Assembly: GCA_037951165.1 (NCBI GenBank)
Contig: JBBDHG010000097.1
Span: 828,001-892,000 of the forward strand
Source: Lophius americanus
Lineage: Eukaryota; Chordata; Actinopteri; Lophiiformes; Lophiidae
Length of the DNA stretch: 64,000 nucleotides
Reading direction: 5' to 3'
The position numbers and the translations under genes are program-made. Each line of letters opens with the position of its first letter. The stretch's first letter is position 1. This document shows positions 11,241 through 22,182 of this stretch, piece after piece. The notes below the pieces were generated by a model. It did no database searches, had not been told where the DNA came from, and worked only from the letters and a program-made list of their open reading frames with translations.

Positions 11241-12559
11241 TTGATAGTAACAATAATAGTAATATAACATTTAGGAATAGTTTATGGGAAAATACAATAC
11301 AATAATAATAATAATAGTGATTGCAATCATCATTATGATCATCTTGTAATCAGTGGACATTGGACAGGTCCACAGCAGAAGATTCAGTCACCAACCATAT
11401 GACCGTACAGGGTGAGAAAGCATAAAGACTCCAGTATCAAAGTGTCCTCGAACAACATGCTGAAGCCCAATCTGCTGGTGATGACAACTTCACCTGAGAC
11501 TCCGCTGTATAAGTGTGGTGTGAATGTTGGCTTGTGTTGTCTGATGCTTTGGTTGGTTGAGCAGGACACTGTGTAAGTACTGTGCATTTTCTTCATGGAA
11601 CTCGAATGTTGTTATATTCGACAAGGAGGTTGTGTATTGGCCTTTGTGGATTTTTCTGTTTATTTAAAAGATTACAGGAAAGAAAATGGGCAGATTTCCA
11701 TCAAATTGTACCCAGATGTAAGTTTTGTCATATCCTAGATGATAGAATTTTGGTGACATTACATCATGACCTCAAAAGGTGACATCATAATAGCATTTTC
11801 TTAACGACTGTGAGGGTTTGGGTTCTTTGTTTTAACTTTACTGCCTAACCAACAGCCAATAATGATTTTTCAGGCTCAGACTGATGTTGCAACATTAAAA
11901 AATATAAATAACAAAAGCTGGTTGAAGCAGTGATGTCAACTTGTGGTAAAAGTACTGGTTGAAACTCAGTTATAAAACAAGCTTTAAACATTGACAACTT
12001 TGTAAGATTTCATCTGAAACTGAATAAAACAGCAGAATGTATTGCTATATGAGTGATGGGATCAACGGATGAGTCACAAATGTGAAAAGCGGATAATTAC
12101 CGGGTGTTCCCCGTAATGTAGTGGTAAGTTCCAAATGCTTTAGAAGTTACACTGTAGAACTGCAGTCAAACGAATTCCAATAACATTGAGTCAAAGCTGT
12201 AGTTAAAATGTCTTTATTGATCAAGGCATGTATAGATGCATCAAGTTGAATCCCCCCAACAGACTGTGTGGACCTAAGCTTAATTGCTTATTCATCTGTT
12301 AAGTAGTAAGCATGATCCTCCATTTGTCAAAATTTACAAACTTGACAAAACACCATTGGTTTTTGGAGGTGAAGCATTTATTCATCACCTACAACTAAAA
12401 CTGTCAGTCAGTCAGAGCAGTTTCTCCCTTCTAGGCTGCTGTACTGTTATTGTAGATACCATCATCCAGAATGTGGTTCACCCAGGATGAGGCTAAGCCA
12501 TTGCATTCATGTTTTGCTGTTGCCTGCAAATCCTCCAAATGTGGTCATTTTGACTGCAT
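11241..12559. other. Unassigned non-coding sequence
   Basis: AT-rich with AATAAT-type runs near 11300. It may include more of the LINE 3' UTR at 11241-11600. I see no gene. Confidence 0.5.
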
Positions 12560-12800
12560 AATTTCAATGGGTAAAGTGTTGGCCTCCCAATTATAAATGA
12601 AATGTATTATTATTATTATTAATTGAAAGTTCGGCTGGTTGTTGGCTCAATCCCAGTCGTCTAGAACCCCAATTTTTCCCCCAGGTGTGGCAGATGGCTT
12701 TCACTGCTCCTGTATTAAATGCAGAGTAAAAACTGCCATGTTGTATTACTTTTATAATTGTATGTGACAAAAGTAAAGGTTTCTTCTTCTGTGCTAACAT
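12560..12800 (+). mobile_element. tRNA-derived SINE with an internal LINE-tail insertion
   Basis: The element has an A-box-like GGGTAAAGTGTTGG at 12570-12583 and a B-box-like GGCTCAATCCC near 12645. The 3' part, TTTCACTGCTCCTG...AAATGCAGAGTAAAAA followed by AAAGGTTTCTTCTTCT, matches a well-known fish SINE tail. The tRNA-like half is split at about 12591-12621 by TTATAAATGAAATG plus an ATT run, the same ending as the L2-like LINE tails at 17520, 54290 and 57940. Confidence 0.6.
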
Positions 12801-12888
12801 GGCAGTAAAATGTGGTGGCCCTCATGGAGCAGCTTTTCCTAAACTAACATTAAGAAAACTAATTATTTTCAGTTGAATAACAAACATA

Positions 12889-12912
12889 ATATATATATAT
12901 ATATATATATAT
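12889..12912. repeat. (AT)n microsatellite
   Basis: Twelve uninterrupted AT units. Confidence 0.95.
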
Positions 12913-13820
12913 TCCATTCATGTGAGGAGATCCCCCTATCGTTTACGCACTGAACCTTTAATGTAACAGATAGTCTCCAAATTAATTATCTACAAAAACA
13001 AAAAAAATAGATTTCCAAGGACAAAGAATGGTCCTTTTTATTTAAGAGCAATTATGGTGCCAAAATGTAAGAAATCCTCAAACATATAAATGCAACACTG
13101 TGCAGACAGTATTTTTGTATTTTAGAAGTGAAGGGGGTTGTAGGGGTAAATGATGCTGGCAGCAGCAAAACCCAAAACATGAGTCAGTGGTTTCTGCTTT
13201 TGTTTTTGGTTGGGCTCGTTGCAGTTAATATAAGATGTTAGATTTTTGGAAAATTCTCTCTGGGATCTGTGCTCAGTCTTACCTCTGAGAGAGCACTCAG
13301 CTGAAACTAGCAACAAACTCTCCGGGAAAACTGTCATCAATATTATATGGCATCCATTTACTATCAACAACAAAGTACAACCACTCAGAACAGACGTACG
13401 TAACATCTGAAATTGTGCTCTGAAGGTGTATTATTTTTTCTACCGCTTTGTTTAGTAAAGGAAGGGGCCCAGCCTGACCAGCAGAGTGGAGTTGCATCTG
13501 TATTTGTATAGCACAATGAAACAACGGAACAACTAAAACTGTTTACATGAAATATAAAAGACAAACAGGTGGAAATTAAAATGATTTCAATAGAAAATAA
13601 AATCAATATATAAACCAGCGAAAGATACAGTGCAGTGCAGAAACATGTAGTATATATGTAACGATTCATGTCATTAAATGTGACCTATGCTAGATCTGTG
13701 TATGGGAATACAAATACTTTGTAACTGTGATTAAGTACAGTATTCACATTACTGTACTCCCCTCAAGTATTTATTCTTCAAATAACTTACATAACTGTAT
13801 GCATTTTTTCTAGTTTAGCC
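12913..13820. other. Unassigned non-coding sequence
   Basis: AT-rich. Overlapping open frames occur on the minus strand between about 13120 and 13670, but none shows a domain or splice context that I would defend. Confidence 0.5.
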
Positions 13821-14050
13821 TTTAATATAAACACAAGCCAGCCACGACGGGGTCACAAGTCAGTGTACTTTTAAGGCCGGTCCCAAGCCCGGATAATGAG
13901 TGAGTTTGTTGTGTCGGGGAGGGCATCTGACCTAAAACCAATGCCAAATGCATATGCGGAACAAGAAATTGATCTGGTGAGGCCCGGGATAACAAATATA
14001 ATCACTGGTACTGTTAGCCAGCAGGATACTGGCTGAAACCATGTAAGGAA
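13821..14050 (+). mobile_element. Fragment of a dispersed teleost repeat
   Basis: GGTCCCAAGCCCGGATAATGAG followed by GGAGGGCATCTGACC, AAACCAATGCCAAAT and CATATGCGGAACAA matches a very common fish repeat in which a GTCAGGAAGGGCATCCGG-type motif precedes a stretch ending in GTGGCGACCCC. Only part of it remains. Confidence 0.6.
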
Positions 14051-15119
14051 GCAAATGATTGGCTGTTGTGACACCGCCAAAAGATAAAGAAAACGTCTTA
14101 CTGAAACGTTTCTTCAAGAGAGAACTGCCAACATGAAATGAACATACACAGTTAAAAGCAGACAGAATATTTACTGACAAATGGACACATATTCATTATC
14201 TAGAGGAAACAGTTGCAGGAGTAATAAATATATACAAACTTTCAAATTGTTTTATAAAGTATAGACTCTTGATAAGTGTTTTGATACCATTCCACTTAAT
14301 GTAGCCTAGTATTCCACGTGAATAGGGGCTACAGCTGATATTAAGATGTCCTCTGACCTGACATTTTGGATGCTGCGTTAAAATTCAAAGAGCAGAGGTA
14401 ATTTTTGTGTTGGGGCCTTATAAATAAACAATACAATGCTGCTCCCTTCTCTCTGCAAAATTTTTTGCAGAGATGGAGATGAATGCATGTATCCATATTA
14501 GAGGTCCACTTATTGTAATTTTCTAGGTTGATTCGATTACTGATTATGTAGTTTGTCCTGCCGATACCAATTTTGGCCCATTATTATTATTTTTTTTCAT
14601 ATATAATTTCATTGTAGGTACTATAATGAAAGAAAAAAAGTGTCTTATGGTGTATACATTGGGCTCGTGACTGGCTCCGGGCTCTCGTTAACCGCTCTGC
14701 CAACGTTAGCTTCTGGAAATTTGCTATGTTCCTTAGGGTGATTAATTTTTAAGTGTCTGATAAAATTTGTTGTCCTGAGTATTTTCGAGGTTGTTCCTCA
14801 TCAGCATGAGTGTAACGGGCACGGAATCCACGATGCTAAGACTGCTAAGCCGATCGTCGATCATATCAAAATAAGCCTCCCAGTACCAATTTAGGTGCAT
14901 TGACAGATTTAGATTGTACCCTGCTTTAAGTAAAATGTGATTTGTTTCCATCAAACAAAAAAAACAAAGTTGACCAACAGTTGGCTTCATAGTTGTCCCA
15001 AGGGGTTCTGAATGCGGAATACGGTGTCCAGAGGTAGCCCCGAGGATTTACAATATTCAAATGTTCATTGGCAGTGACCATTTACACGACCACAGTTTTT
15101 ACATATTACGTTACAATTT
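14051..15119. other. Unassigned sequence, possibly the tail of the decayed coding segment
   Basis: AT-rich apart from an 82-codon minus-strand frame at 14742-14990 that contains LSMHLNWYWEAYFDMIDDRL. It lies on the same strand as, and just downstream of, the decayed coiled-coil-like segment at 15120-16395, and might be its continuation. I cannot show this. Confidence 0.35.
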
Positions 15120-16395
15120 CAGCCTGATATCCATGTTTGTGCTGCAGAGTTTATTGACGCTCCTCCAGCAATTGTAGAGTTGCTGCACTATTACTGTGAT
15201 TGTCTGAGATCATCTGCACTTCCTCCTCTGATTTCTTTGGTGGTGTTTAAGCTTGATATAATTATAAAAAAATTGTATGCATTTGTTTATGCTTTAAATT
15301 ACCTCAGAATAAACTGAAGCTGAGATTTGTAGTCTTTCCCCTTTACCTGGGAGCTCCTCCAATCATCTTCATCGTTTGTCTCCTCCTTCAGATGAATCTG
15401 CATGGCCTCATCCTCCGTAAAGCTCCTGACGTAACCTTCATGTACTTTATGACATGGTTGTCATGGACGCACCTATGGATTGAATATCCTACTCATCGGC
15501 TTTTCAAGCTCCCACTTTATGAACTTGCCTCTTCAGTTTTTTCGGAAGCATCTTAAGAATTTGTCCGAGATAAGCTCGTTCACCGCAAAGGCCTCCAACC
15601 TGTTCTAAATTTTCTTGGACATCCTCTTAATGGAACTCATGGGTTTCTGGAAATAACTGTTGCTGTAGTGTTTTTCCATCAGCTGAACCATTTTATGGGC
15701 TTCCTCCCTTATGTGACCCTGGATTGCTTTGTCTTCCATTACAGCCCAGAAATGATCTTCATGTTGTTTTTAAGGTGTGTCTTCCTGCTGTCCTAAGATT
15801 TTTTTTGATGAAAAGAAACAATTAAAGGCTTTCGTATGTCTTGATGGGGCAATGGTGACTATGAATAAAGACCTAGCTTGTGATCACTCATACACATTTA
15901 GCAGAGACCTCAGCTGTAATAAAGTGTATTCTGTTTGAATCAACAATCTTAGGCAGGGAGTAGGAACATTGAATTCAATTAATATTTACATGAATGACAA
16001 ATACATATAAATTCTATTTCAACTGTATACTTGAATATATGTGACTAATGTGGGGAATTGTCAAGATAGCTGTGAAAGCACATTCACACTTTGCTCCCAG
16101 TGCCTACAAAAACTCAATTTGCTCCGTTCCCATGGTACAAGCCCTCGCTCTGTCACATTAATAGACCGAACTAACCTGATCGTAGTGAGCTGTAACAGAA
16201 GAAAAACTCCCCTTAACTCTCCTCTCTCACACCTATGTGATTAGTTGTCATCACCTCTCTCTCAGTCTTTATCTCCTTTTCGATGTCCTCATTCTCTACC
16301 AAGAAGCTCCTTCTCCTCCGCATGGTGCTCACTCAGTCTTTTACCACAAAGGCAGGAATCTTAGACTTACTCGTTTTGTCCAGACATTTTGATTT
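15120..16395 (-). pseudogene. Decayed, unrecognised coiled-coil-like coding segment
   Basis: Three minus-strand patches read like coding sequence broken by stops and frameshifts. At 16395-16210 an ATG gives MSGQNE, then shifted frames give SKSKIPAFVVK, LSEHHAEEKELL and VENEDIEKEIKTEREVM. At 15745-15330 one frame of about 140 codons has five stops and reads HFWAVMEDKAIQGHIREEAH, then QLMEKHYSNSYFQK and later SFTEDEAMQIHLKEETNDED. At 15240-15125 it reads KKSEEEVQMISDNHSNSAA, then LQLLEERQ and a stop. The composition is rich in charged residues and suggests helical coiled coil. GT/AG-like signals near the patch edges hint at retained introns rather than a processed copy. The parent gene is not recognised. 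Confidence 0.45.
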
Positions 16396-16564
16396 TTTTA
16401 GTTAAATCGTAAACTAATCACCACCACTTGTCACAAACAAACAACACAAAAAGTTAATGACTTAGATGCCGATACAGAGAGCAAAGCTGGTGCAGTTCAG
16501 GGATTTATAAATATTATCACTCACAAAAATAGTGTCTCAACTGTCTATTTAACACCATCATTAC

Positions 16565-17245
16565 TGTTGAAGCTCTACCGAACCCCCTTTCAATCTACCA
16601 GTCCATGTTCCCATCACTTGAGAGCAAGACACCTAGATAATTGAACTCCTTGACTCAAGGCAGCTGCTCAACCCCAACCTGGAGAGGACAGACCGCCATT
16701 TCCCAGCAGAGAGCCGTGGCCTCAGATTTGGAGGCACTGACTCTCATATCGGTCGCTTCAGCTGAAAACTGCTCTAGTGCTGCTGGAGGACATGGACTGA
16801 TGAAGCCAACATAAATGGTAAATTAATTGTACTTATACAGCGCTTTTTTAATCTGCTTGACTACTCAAAGCACTTTTACAACATGAGTCAGCATTCACCC
16901 ATTCACACAAACATTCACAGTGATGATAGTGGCTGCCAAGCAAGGCACCACATACTCATCAGGAGCAGTAACCACTCCCAATGACTTGGAACAGTCATTG
17001 GGAGCAACTTGCGGTTCAGTATCTTGCTCAAGGACAGTTTGACATGTAGAATGCAGTAGCCAGGGTTTGAAAAGCTGACCTTCAGATAAGTGGACAACCA
17101 CTCTACCAATTGAGCCACCGTCGCTCCAGCATGACTCCAGTATCTGCAAACAGCAAAGACTCTAAACTTCCCAATCCCCGAAACTCTCCTCACCTCAACT
17201 GTGTCTTGAGAGAGACAATGGACAACCTTGCTCCTTGTTTTCCCT
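16565..17245 (-). mobile_element. LINE reverse-transcriptase fragment, split by a SINE
   Basis: On the minus strand the higher-coordinate part (17245-17126) reads through a GGTGAGGAGAG...TTTGCTGTTTGCAGAT stretch equivalent to the segment leading to the RT catalytic FADD box. The box itself is mutated. After the SINE at 16813-17125 the LINE resumes (16812-16565) with MRVSASKSEA, CPLQVGVEQLP and KEFNYLGVLLSSDG. This is the same LINE family as at 2998-4505 and 38762-39170. Stops and frameshifts show it is dead. Confidence 0.8.
16813..17125 (-). mobile_element. tRNA-derived SINE inserted in a LINE
   Basis: Read on the minus strand, the element opens with a tRNA-like head: A-box-like TGGCTCAATTGGTAGAG and a B-box-like TTTCAAACCCTGG. 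It ends with CAAAGCACTTTT-type and TACAGCGC motifs typical of a fish SINE tail. CCAGCAT at 17126-17132 and CCAACAT at 16806-16812 flank it and look like a 7-base target-site duplication with one change. Confidence 0.8.
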
Positions 17246-17517
17246 ACCTTCATGGTTCATTATCAAAGTTATAGTGACCTACATGGAGCTCTTATGTGAA
17301 TATATCTGTCCAGGTAGAGAGGCACCCTGATATGTTTTTTCCTGAGATTTCTGCCTCAAAGCGTCTTTTACGCAACTTTTTCAAGGTGGGACTGGTGTGT
17401 CTTTTTTCAGCCTAATGCAATAGAAGATTAATGAACGGTTGGCCGACCGTTGTAGTGGTAGAAAAGGAAGCCACAGATACCAATGAACTTGAGACGAAAA
17501 AGCACGACTTGGAATAA

Positions 17518-18143
17518 TAATAATAATACATTTAATTTATAATGCACTTTACATTTGGATCAAATCTCAAAATGCAACAAAGTAAAAGCAGATAAAAGCA
17601 TCAATTAAAAATATAATTATAACCACATAAAAACATGACCAAAAAGCAGCAATGTTAATTAAAGTTATAGGTTCTGGTAAAAAGTAAAGTTTTAAGTCCT
17701 TTTTTAAATGTGTCAGTCGTCTGTGGAGCCCTGAGATGGTCAGGGAGGGCATTCCACAGACGAGGAACAGCAGAACAGAAGGCCCCATCACCCATGGTGC
17801 TGAGCTTAGTTCGTCGAAGGTGGAGGCGGTATGAGTGGGTAGAACAGAGGGATCGTGTTGAGGTCAGTGGGGTGAGTAGTTCTTTTAGGTAGGGGGGTGC
17901 GTTGCCATGGATGCACTGGTGAGTGAGGAGGGAGATCTTATAATCAATCCTTTTGGAGATGGGAAGCCAATGAAGGGAATGAAGAACGGGGGTGATGTGT
18001 TCGTGTTTACGAACTCTCATTAGGATCCTTGCAGCCCTGTTTTGAACATATTGTATTCTTTGAAGACTTTTATCAGGGATCCCGATGAGAAGTGTGTTAC
18101 AGTAATCCAGTCTGGAGGAGACAAACGCGTGGACCAGCTTTTT
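17518..18143 (-). mobile_element. L2/CR1-like LINE, C-terminal ORF2 and 3' UTR, 5' truncated
   Basis: The minus strand keeps an uninterrupted frame from about 18143 to 17655. It begins KLVHAFVSSRLDYCNTLLIG and continues IQYVQNRAARILMRV, TPVLHSLHWLPISKRIDYK, PRLWNALPDHLRAPQ and TFKKGLKTLLF. These are the conserved landmarks downstream of the RT core in L2/CR1-type LINEs. The 3' UTR ends in ATTATAAATTAAATG followed by a TTA run at 17518-17530. The frame is intact over more than 160 codons, so this insertion is younger than most here. Its closest relative in the window is at 57583-57947. Confidence 0.88.
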
Positions 18144-19314
18144 TTTGTGACTTGTGGCATTTTGATAATTTATTATTTATGTGGCTCACAAGCGGTGTCC
18201 TTACAACTAAGTAGTAGCTGTTTGCAGCCAAAAGAGGGAAAATCCACTGATGATGTCTTCAATTTGAGGAGACAGCGCAACGTCACAATTTCCACCACAG
18301 GCCCCCATGTGCTTTGTCCAGCGAATGGCTGTGCTTTACACACACTAAGCCACATTCATGCTGCATTATACAGCAAGGGAATAGCCATTGCGAGCAACTT
18401 TGAGTTCAAAATCTTTCTCAAAGACACTACTACATGCAGACTGCTGGGGCTATAATTGTGAGCTTGTCTATTTTGGCAGTGCTTTATTTGGATTTTTGTC
18501 AAGTAATAAACAATGAAAACATACATAGGAAATACATCTGATGATTTTCTATAAAGCTATTCACATAACTTTTGACTCAAGCAGTATCTATTTATTTATT
18601 TGTGCATAGATTTTATCACTGCTTATCTTTTACTGTAGTGTGTCCTTCAGATCAGTTTGGAACTTTGTTTTGAATACTGTTACATAAATAAGGTTTATAA
18701 TCATCTCTGCTCCCAGCAGTGCCATGGATAAACTCTGTTTCTGTGTTGCATACGAACCCTGATATAGATTCTAATACCTCCACTCCAGATATCGATCCCA
18801 TTATGATCTCCATATAGAAGGGGTAGCAAAAAGTGGGGGAAAAACATGGGTTGTCCTTACCTCAGTTTTTTTTTGATTGGCCTGTCACAAAAGTGATCCA
18901 GAATCCACATCAGTACCATATGCGTTGACGTTTTGGTCAACTCTTCCTTGTTCCAAGACAAACTCCTACTCGAAGTTCCATCAACATTGGTTGATGATGT
19001 TTCAGAAATATCTTCCAAAAAGACTGGAGTTACGATCTCCTTGGAGGAGATAATAAATAAGGGAATGATGCAACCCCTTTGTAGTCCGTGCCTTAAATTG
19101 AATCTAGATTATTATATTTATCTAGCAAAGTAGAATGTATTTAAGACCTTGTACGACTCCTCCTATGTCAGGAGAGATAAATGAATAAAAGCTGTGTGGA
19201 GAGGGACTAAAGCAGAGGTAGAATAATAATTTACTAGTACTCACGGAAGAGATCTTCTGCGGGGCTTTTATTTTTATGGCCTGACGCACATGGTTCTCCA
19301 GTGTTGCGCTTCTA

Positions 19315-19375
19315 CGTGTGTCTGTGTGTGTGTGCTTGCGTGGGTGTGTGTGTGCGTGTTTGTGTGTGTGTGTGC
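19315..19375. repeat. Interrupted (GT)n microsatellite
   Basis: GT dinucleotide tract with GC and GGGT interruptions. Confidence 0.9.
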
Positions 19376-21318
19376 ATCTACTGTATATGTCTCCAGTGAA
19401 CACACTCAGCATTGTGGACAATAATAAACCTCTTTAATCTAACGATCAAAAAATTTAAATTTCCTCTCATGTCCGTTACTATTAACAGACGCACACCAAA
19501 CATACATGCTTATTCAAGATGTGTGCTTATAGTAAAGATAAAGTACAATTAAAAGCAGCAACATACATGTATCCTTGTGGGTGAGTTGTTATTCTTCTAT
19601 TTGATTGGAGGTGTAGTAGAGCAGACTGATTAGATTTTGTCTAGTTTTTGTGTATGCTGTGTGTGTGTGGGTGTCTTTTTCTATGTAAGGTGTACGTAAT
19701 AAAGGTTTTCATTTGGTTATGAGGCTTCAGAAGGGCCGTCCAGAGAAGCCTTAGATTGAATCTGTAGTGTGTCCGAGGAGAATGGGAAATAACATCAGCC
19801 GTCAGGAGACGAAAGGTGAAAAATAACCTGTCATCACTTCTCCCGCTTTCTCTCTCTTCTTCATGGCTGTCCTCCTGCTCACCTTTGGCACATTCCTTCT
19901 CGCTTCTCAATGTTAAAAAAACTGCCTCATAGAATTTCGAGCTTAAATTGCCCATCTTGCCTCCTCATTGTTTTTAACATAGTGATTTGCCTCCATTTCA
20001 AAGAGATTCTACATTACTACATTCAACAGAACTGTTTTTTCAAGTCAAACCAAAAAGTAGTGCTCAGAGACCACCAAGTCAAATTCCATTTAATTTACAA
20101 AACCTTAACTGGAATTTATAATATTATGTTTCATAATTATTATCAGGTACAATAATAATACAGTAATACTGAAATAATTAATCATATATGTATGTATGTA
20201 GTGTGTAACTTCATTTGTAATATAACCTCTTCTTATTTTTTCCTTTTCATAATATTTCATTGAATATCATATCACATTAATTTTTATATGCAGAACTGTG
20301 TTTCAGTCTTAAAATGGTAGGTATTATTCTGTTAGTCACTTATTTACACACGCACACATACACACAAATATTATACAAATACAAAATACAAATTCAACAT
20401 ACGTAATGCAAGTTTTTATTCTGTTATATATACTGTTGCATACTGTTATTTTGGAGTCTTGTTTTTTTTATGTTATCTCTTATTTCAGTACGATTTATGA
20501 CATTTTCCACAAACAAAAAAACTACAACTGAAAAAATTGATCCTAATAAGACATTATTATTACTTGTAGAATTATAGCTTAAATTCATACCTTTTTTTCA
20601 CTTTGTTCTATGCCAAAATCAATTTTCCAATTTATTTTTTGTATAACATGGTTTGCTGTAAATTTCTGACAATCAGAATACATGAACGAAAAATAGATGG
20701 AGGATGAAGGATTCTGATGACGAGTGATGATGACTGTTAAAGCTACAAAAAGGTAGCCTAACAGTTGGAAGAAAGAGGAACTATTGGTCCTTGAAGTCGA
20801 GCGTATGATCAGGAGAGGTGATACATTAAAAAAAAAGAGAGAGAATGTGGGAGAGGTGAGAAAAACAGAGGTATTTATAGCTGTAAGGCAGGTGCAGCTC
20901 TGATAAGGACTGATCATGGTGGAGGATTGTTTTTTGCCTCTGTGAAGAATATCCAGCTGCACATGAGATCCCCTTCTTTTTCTTTTAGCTAATTCTTATG
21001 TCACATTACTCTCTCAAATCCATCTCTGTATAAAGTATAATACTTAACAGGCAGTTAATCATCAAGAGTGAATGAAGGACCTGCAGTTCAGATGATATGA
21101 CTCCAGTAGGACGGTAATGGGCACAAAGATAAGAAAATCAACTTTTATTCAGTGCAAAATTGAGGTATTTCTGACTCTGGACTTTCACTGTGTGAACTTG
21201 GCTTGATTTACTGTATCTGGAATGTTTTGACTGCATGAATCCTCAAAGCATCTAGTAGTAGTAGAAACCATTTTAGTACAGTAGTAGTATATAGTAGCCG
21301 TAGTACAATTGAAGTAGC

Positions 21319-21360
21319 TATTCTTCTTATATTACTTGAAGTAATAATATAAGAAGAATA
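21319..21360. repeat. Near-perfect inverted repeat, 19-base arms
   Basis: The left arm, 21319-21337, is complementary to the right arm, 21339-21360, apart from an extra TAA in the right arm. The axis is a single G at 21338. The sequence is AT-rich and would fold as a cruciform or hairpin. Confidence 0.85.
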
Positions 21361-22009
21361 ACATTTCAACTTGAAAAAGCACACACACAGAGAGTGCAAA
21401 AATCAACTCAGGTACAACTCTGTTTTTGGTCGTCTCATGTAGGTTCCGCTTCTCTGTTCGGCCCACTGAGCCCAAAGCGCCAACCCCATAGGAATATCTA
21501 AGGAATCAAAGGAACTTATGAAACTGATTTCGGGCTTCAATACCAAAGAAGATCAGAGGAATCACAGGATCTCTCGAAACAGCCCTTAGCTCCACCCCCA
21601 AAGAGACATAATTGTGAAGTCACCAAAATTCAATCACCTCTAGGATATGCCAAAAATTACCTTTGGATAACATTTTACGTAAATCCATCCATTTTTGTTC
21701 TGTAATATTGCTCACTAACAAACAAACAGACAAATAAACGAACAACCATAACCTCTTTGTGGGGGGTAAAAATTAATCAGATATTAACATATTTATATAT
21801 TTTATACCTTTATACCTTTAGTTTAAGTATATATTTTTACTCTTTTATAATGTATTTTCTATATTTGTGAAGAGAAACTGCAAAATAAGAATGTCATTGC
21901 CCAGTGTGATCTATGTTCCTACAGTGTGTGTGACATTAAGAAATCTTGAATTTTGAATCTAGAATACCTTCAATTTTTACTAAATTACTGCACTTGACCA
22001 ATCTCACCC

Positions 22010-22182
22010 ATCCCTGAGAAGCAATGGGCAGACTGTGTGCAGAACCTGGTGTTGGCAGATTGGGGTTCAGGGTCTTTTTGATGGATCCAACAAAATGTAG
22101 ACTGTAGGGACAGTCCGGGCATTGAACCATTGACCTCCAGACTGGAGGATTAAGACTTTTTTTCCTGAGCTACAGCCACCCA
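22010..22182 (-). mobile_element. tRNA-derived SINE fragment
   Basis: The minus strand begins GGGTGGCTGTAGCTCAGG, a tRNA A-box context, and has a B-box-like GGTTCAATGCC at 22128-22118. A poly-T/A expansion splits the anticodon-arm region. The rest matches the SINE at 16813-17125 loosely. It is not a functional tRNA: the cloverleaf cannot close. Confidence 0.65.

Larger units (their letters stand above)
18144..22009. other. Unassigned non-coding sequence
   Basis: AT-rich with no supportable gene. It contains the GT tract at 19315-19375 and the inverted repeat at 21319-21360, listed separately. The longest frames (18042-18455 plus, 20585-20962 minus) lie in LINE-flanking or low-complexity sequence and show no domain. 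Confidence 0.55.

Noticed and set aside
18042..18455. 137-codon plus-strand frame
   Set aside because: Its first part is antisense to the LINE at 17518-18143 and the rest shows no domain.
20585..20962. 125-codon minus-strand frame
   Set aside because: Low-complexity, AT-rich sequence with no splice context or family resemblance.
22118..22182. tRNA gene on the minus strand
   Set aside because: The internal boxes are separated by an expanded A/T run and the arms do not pair; it is SINE-derived.
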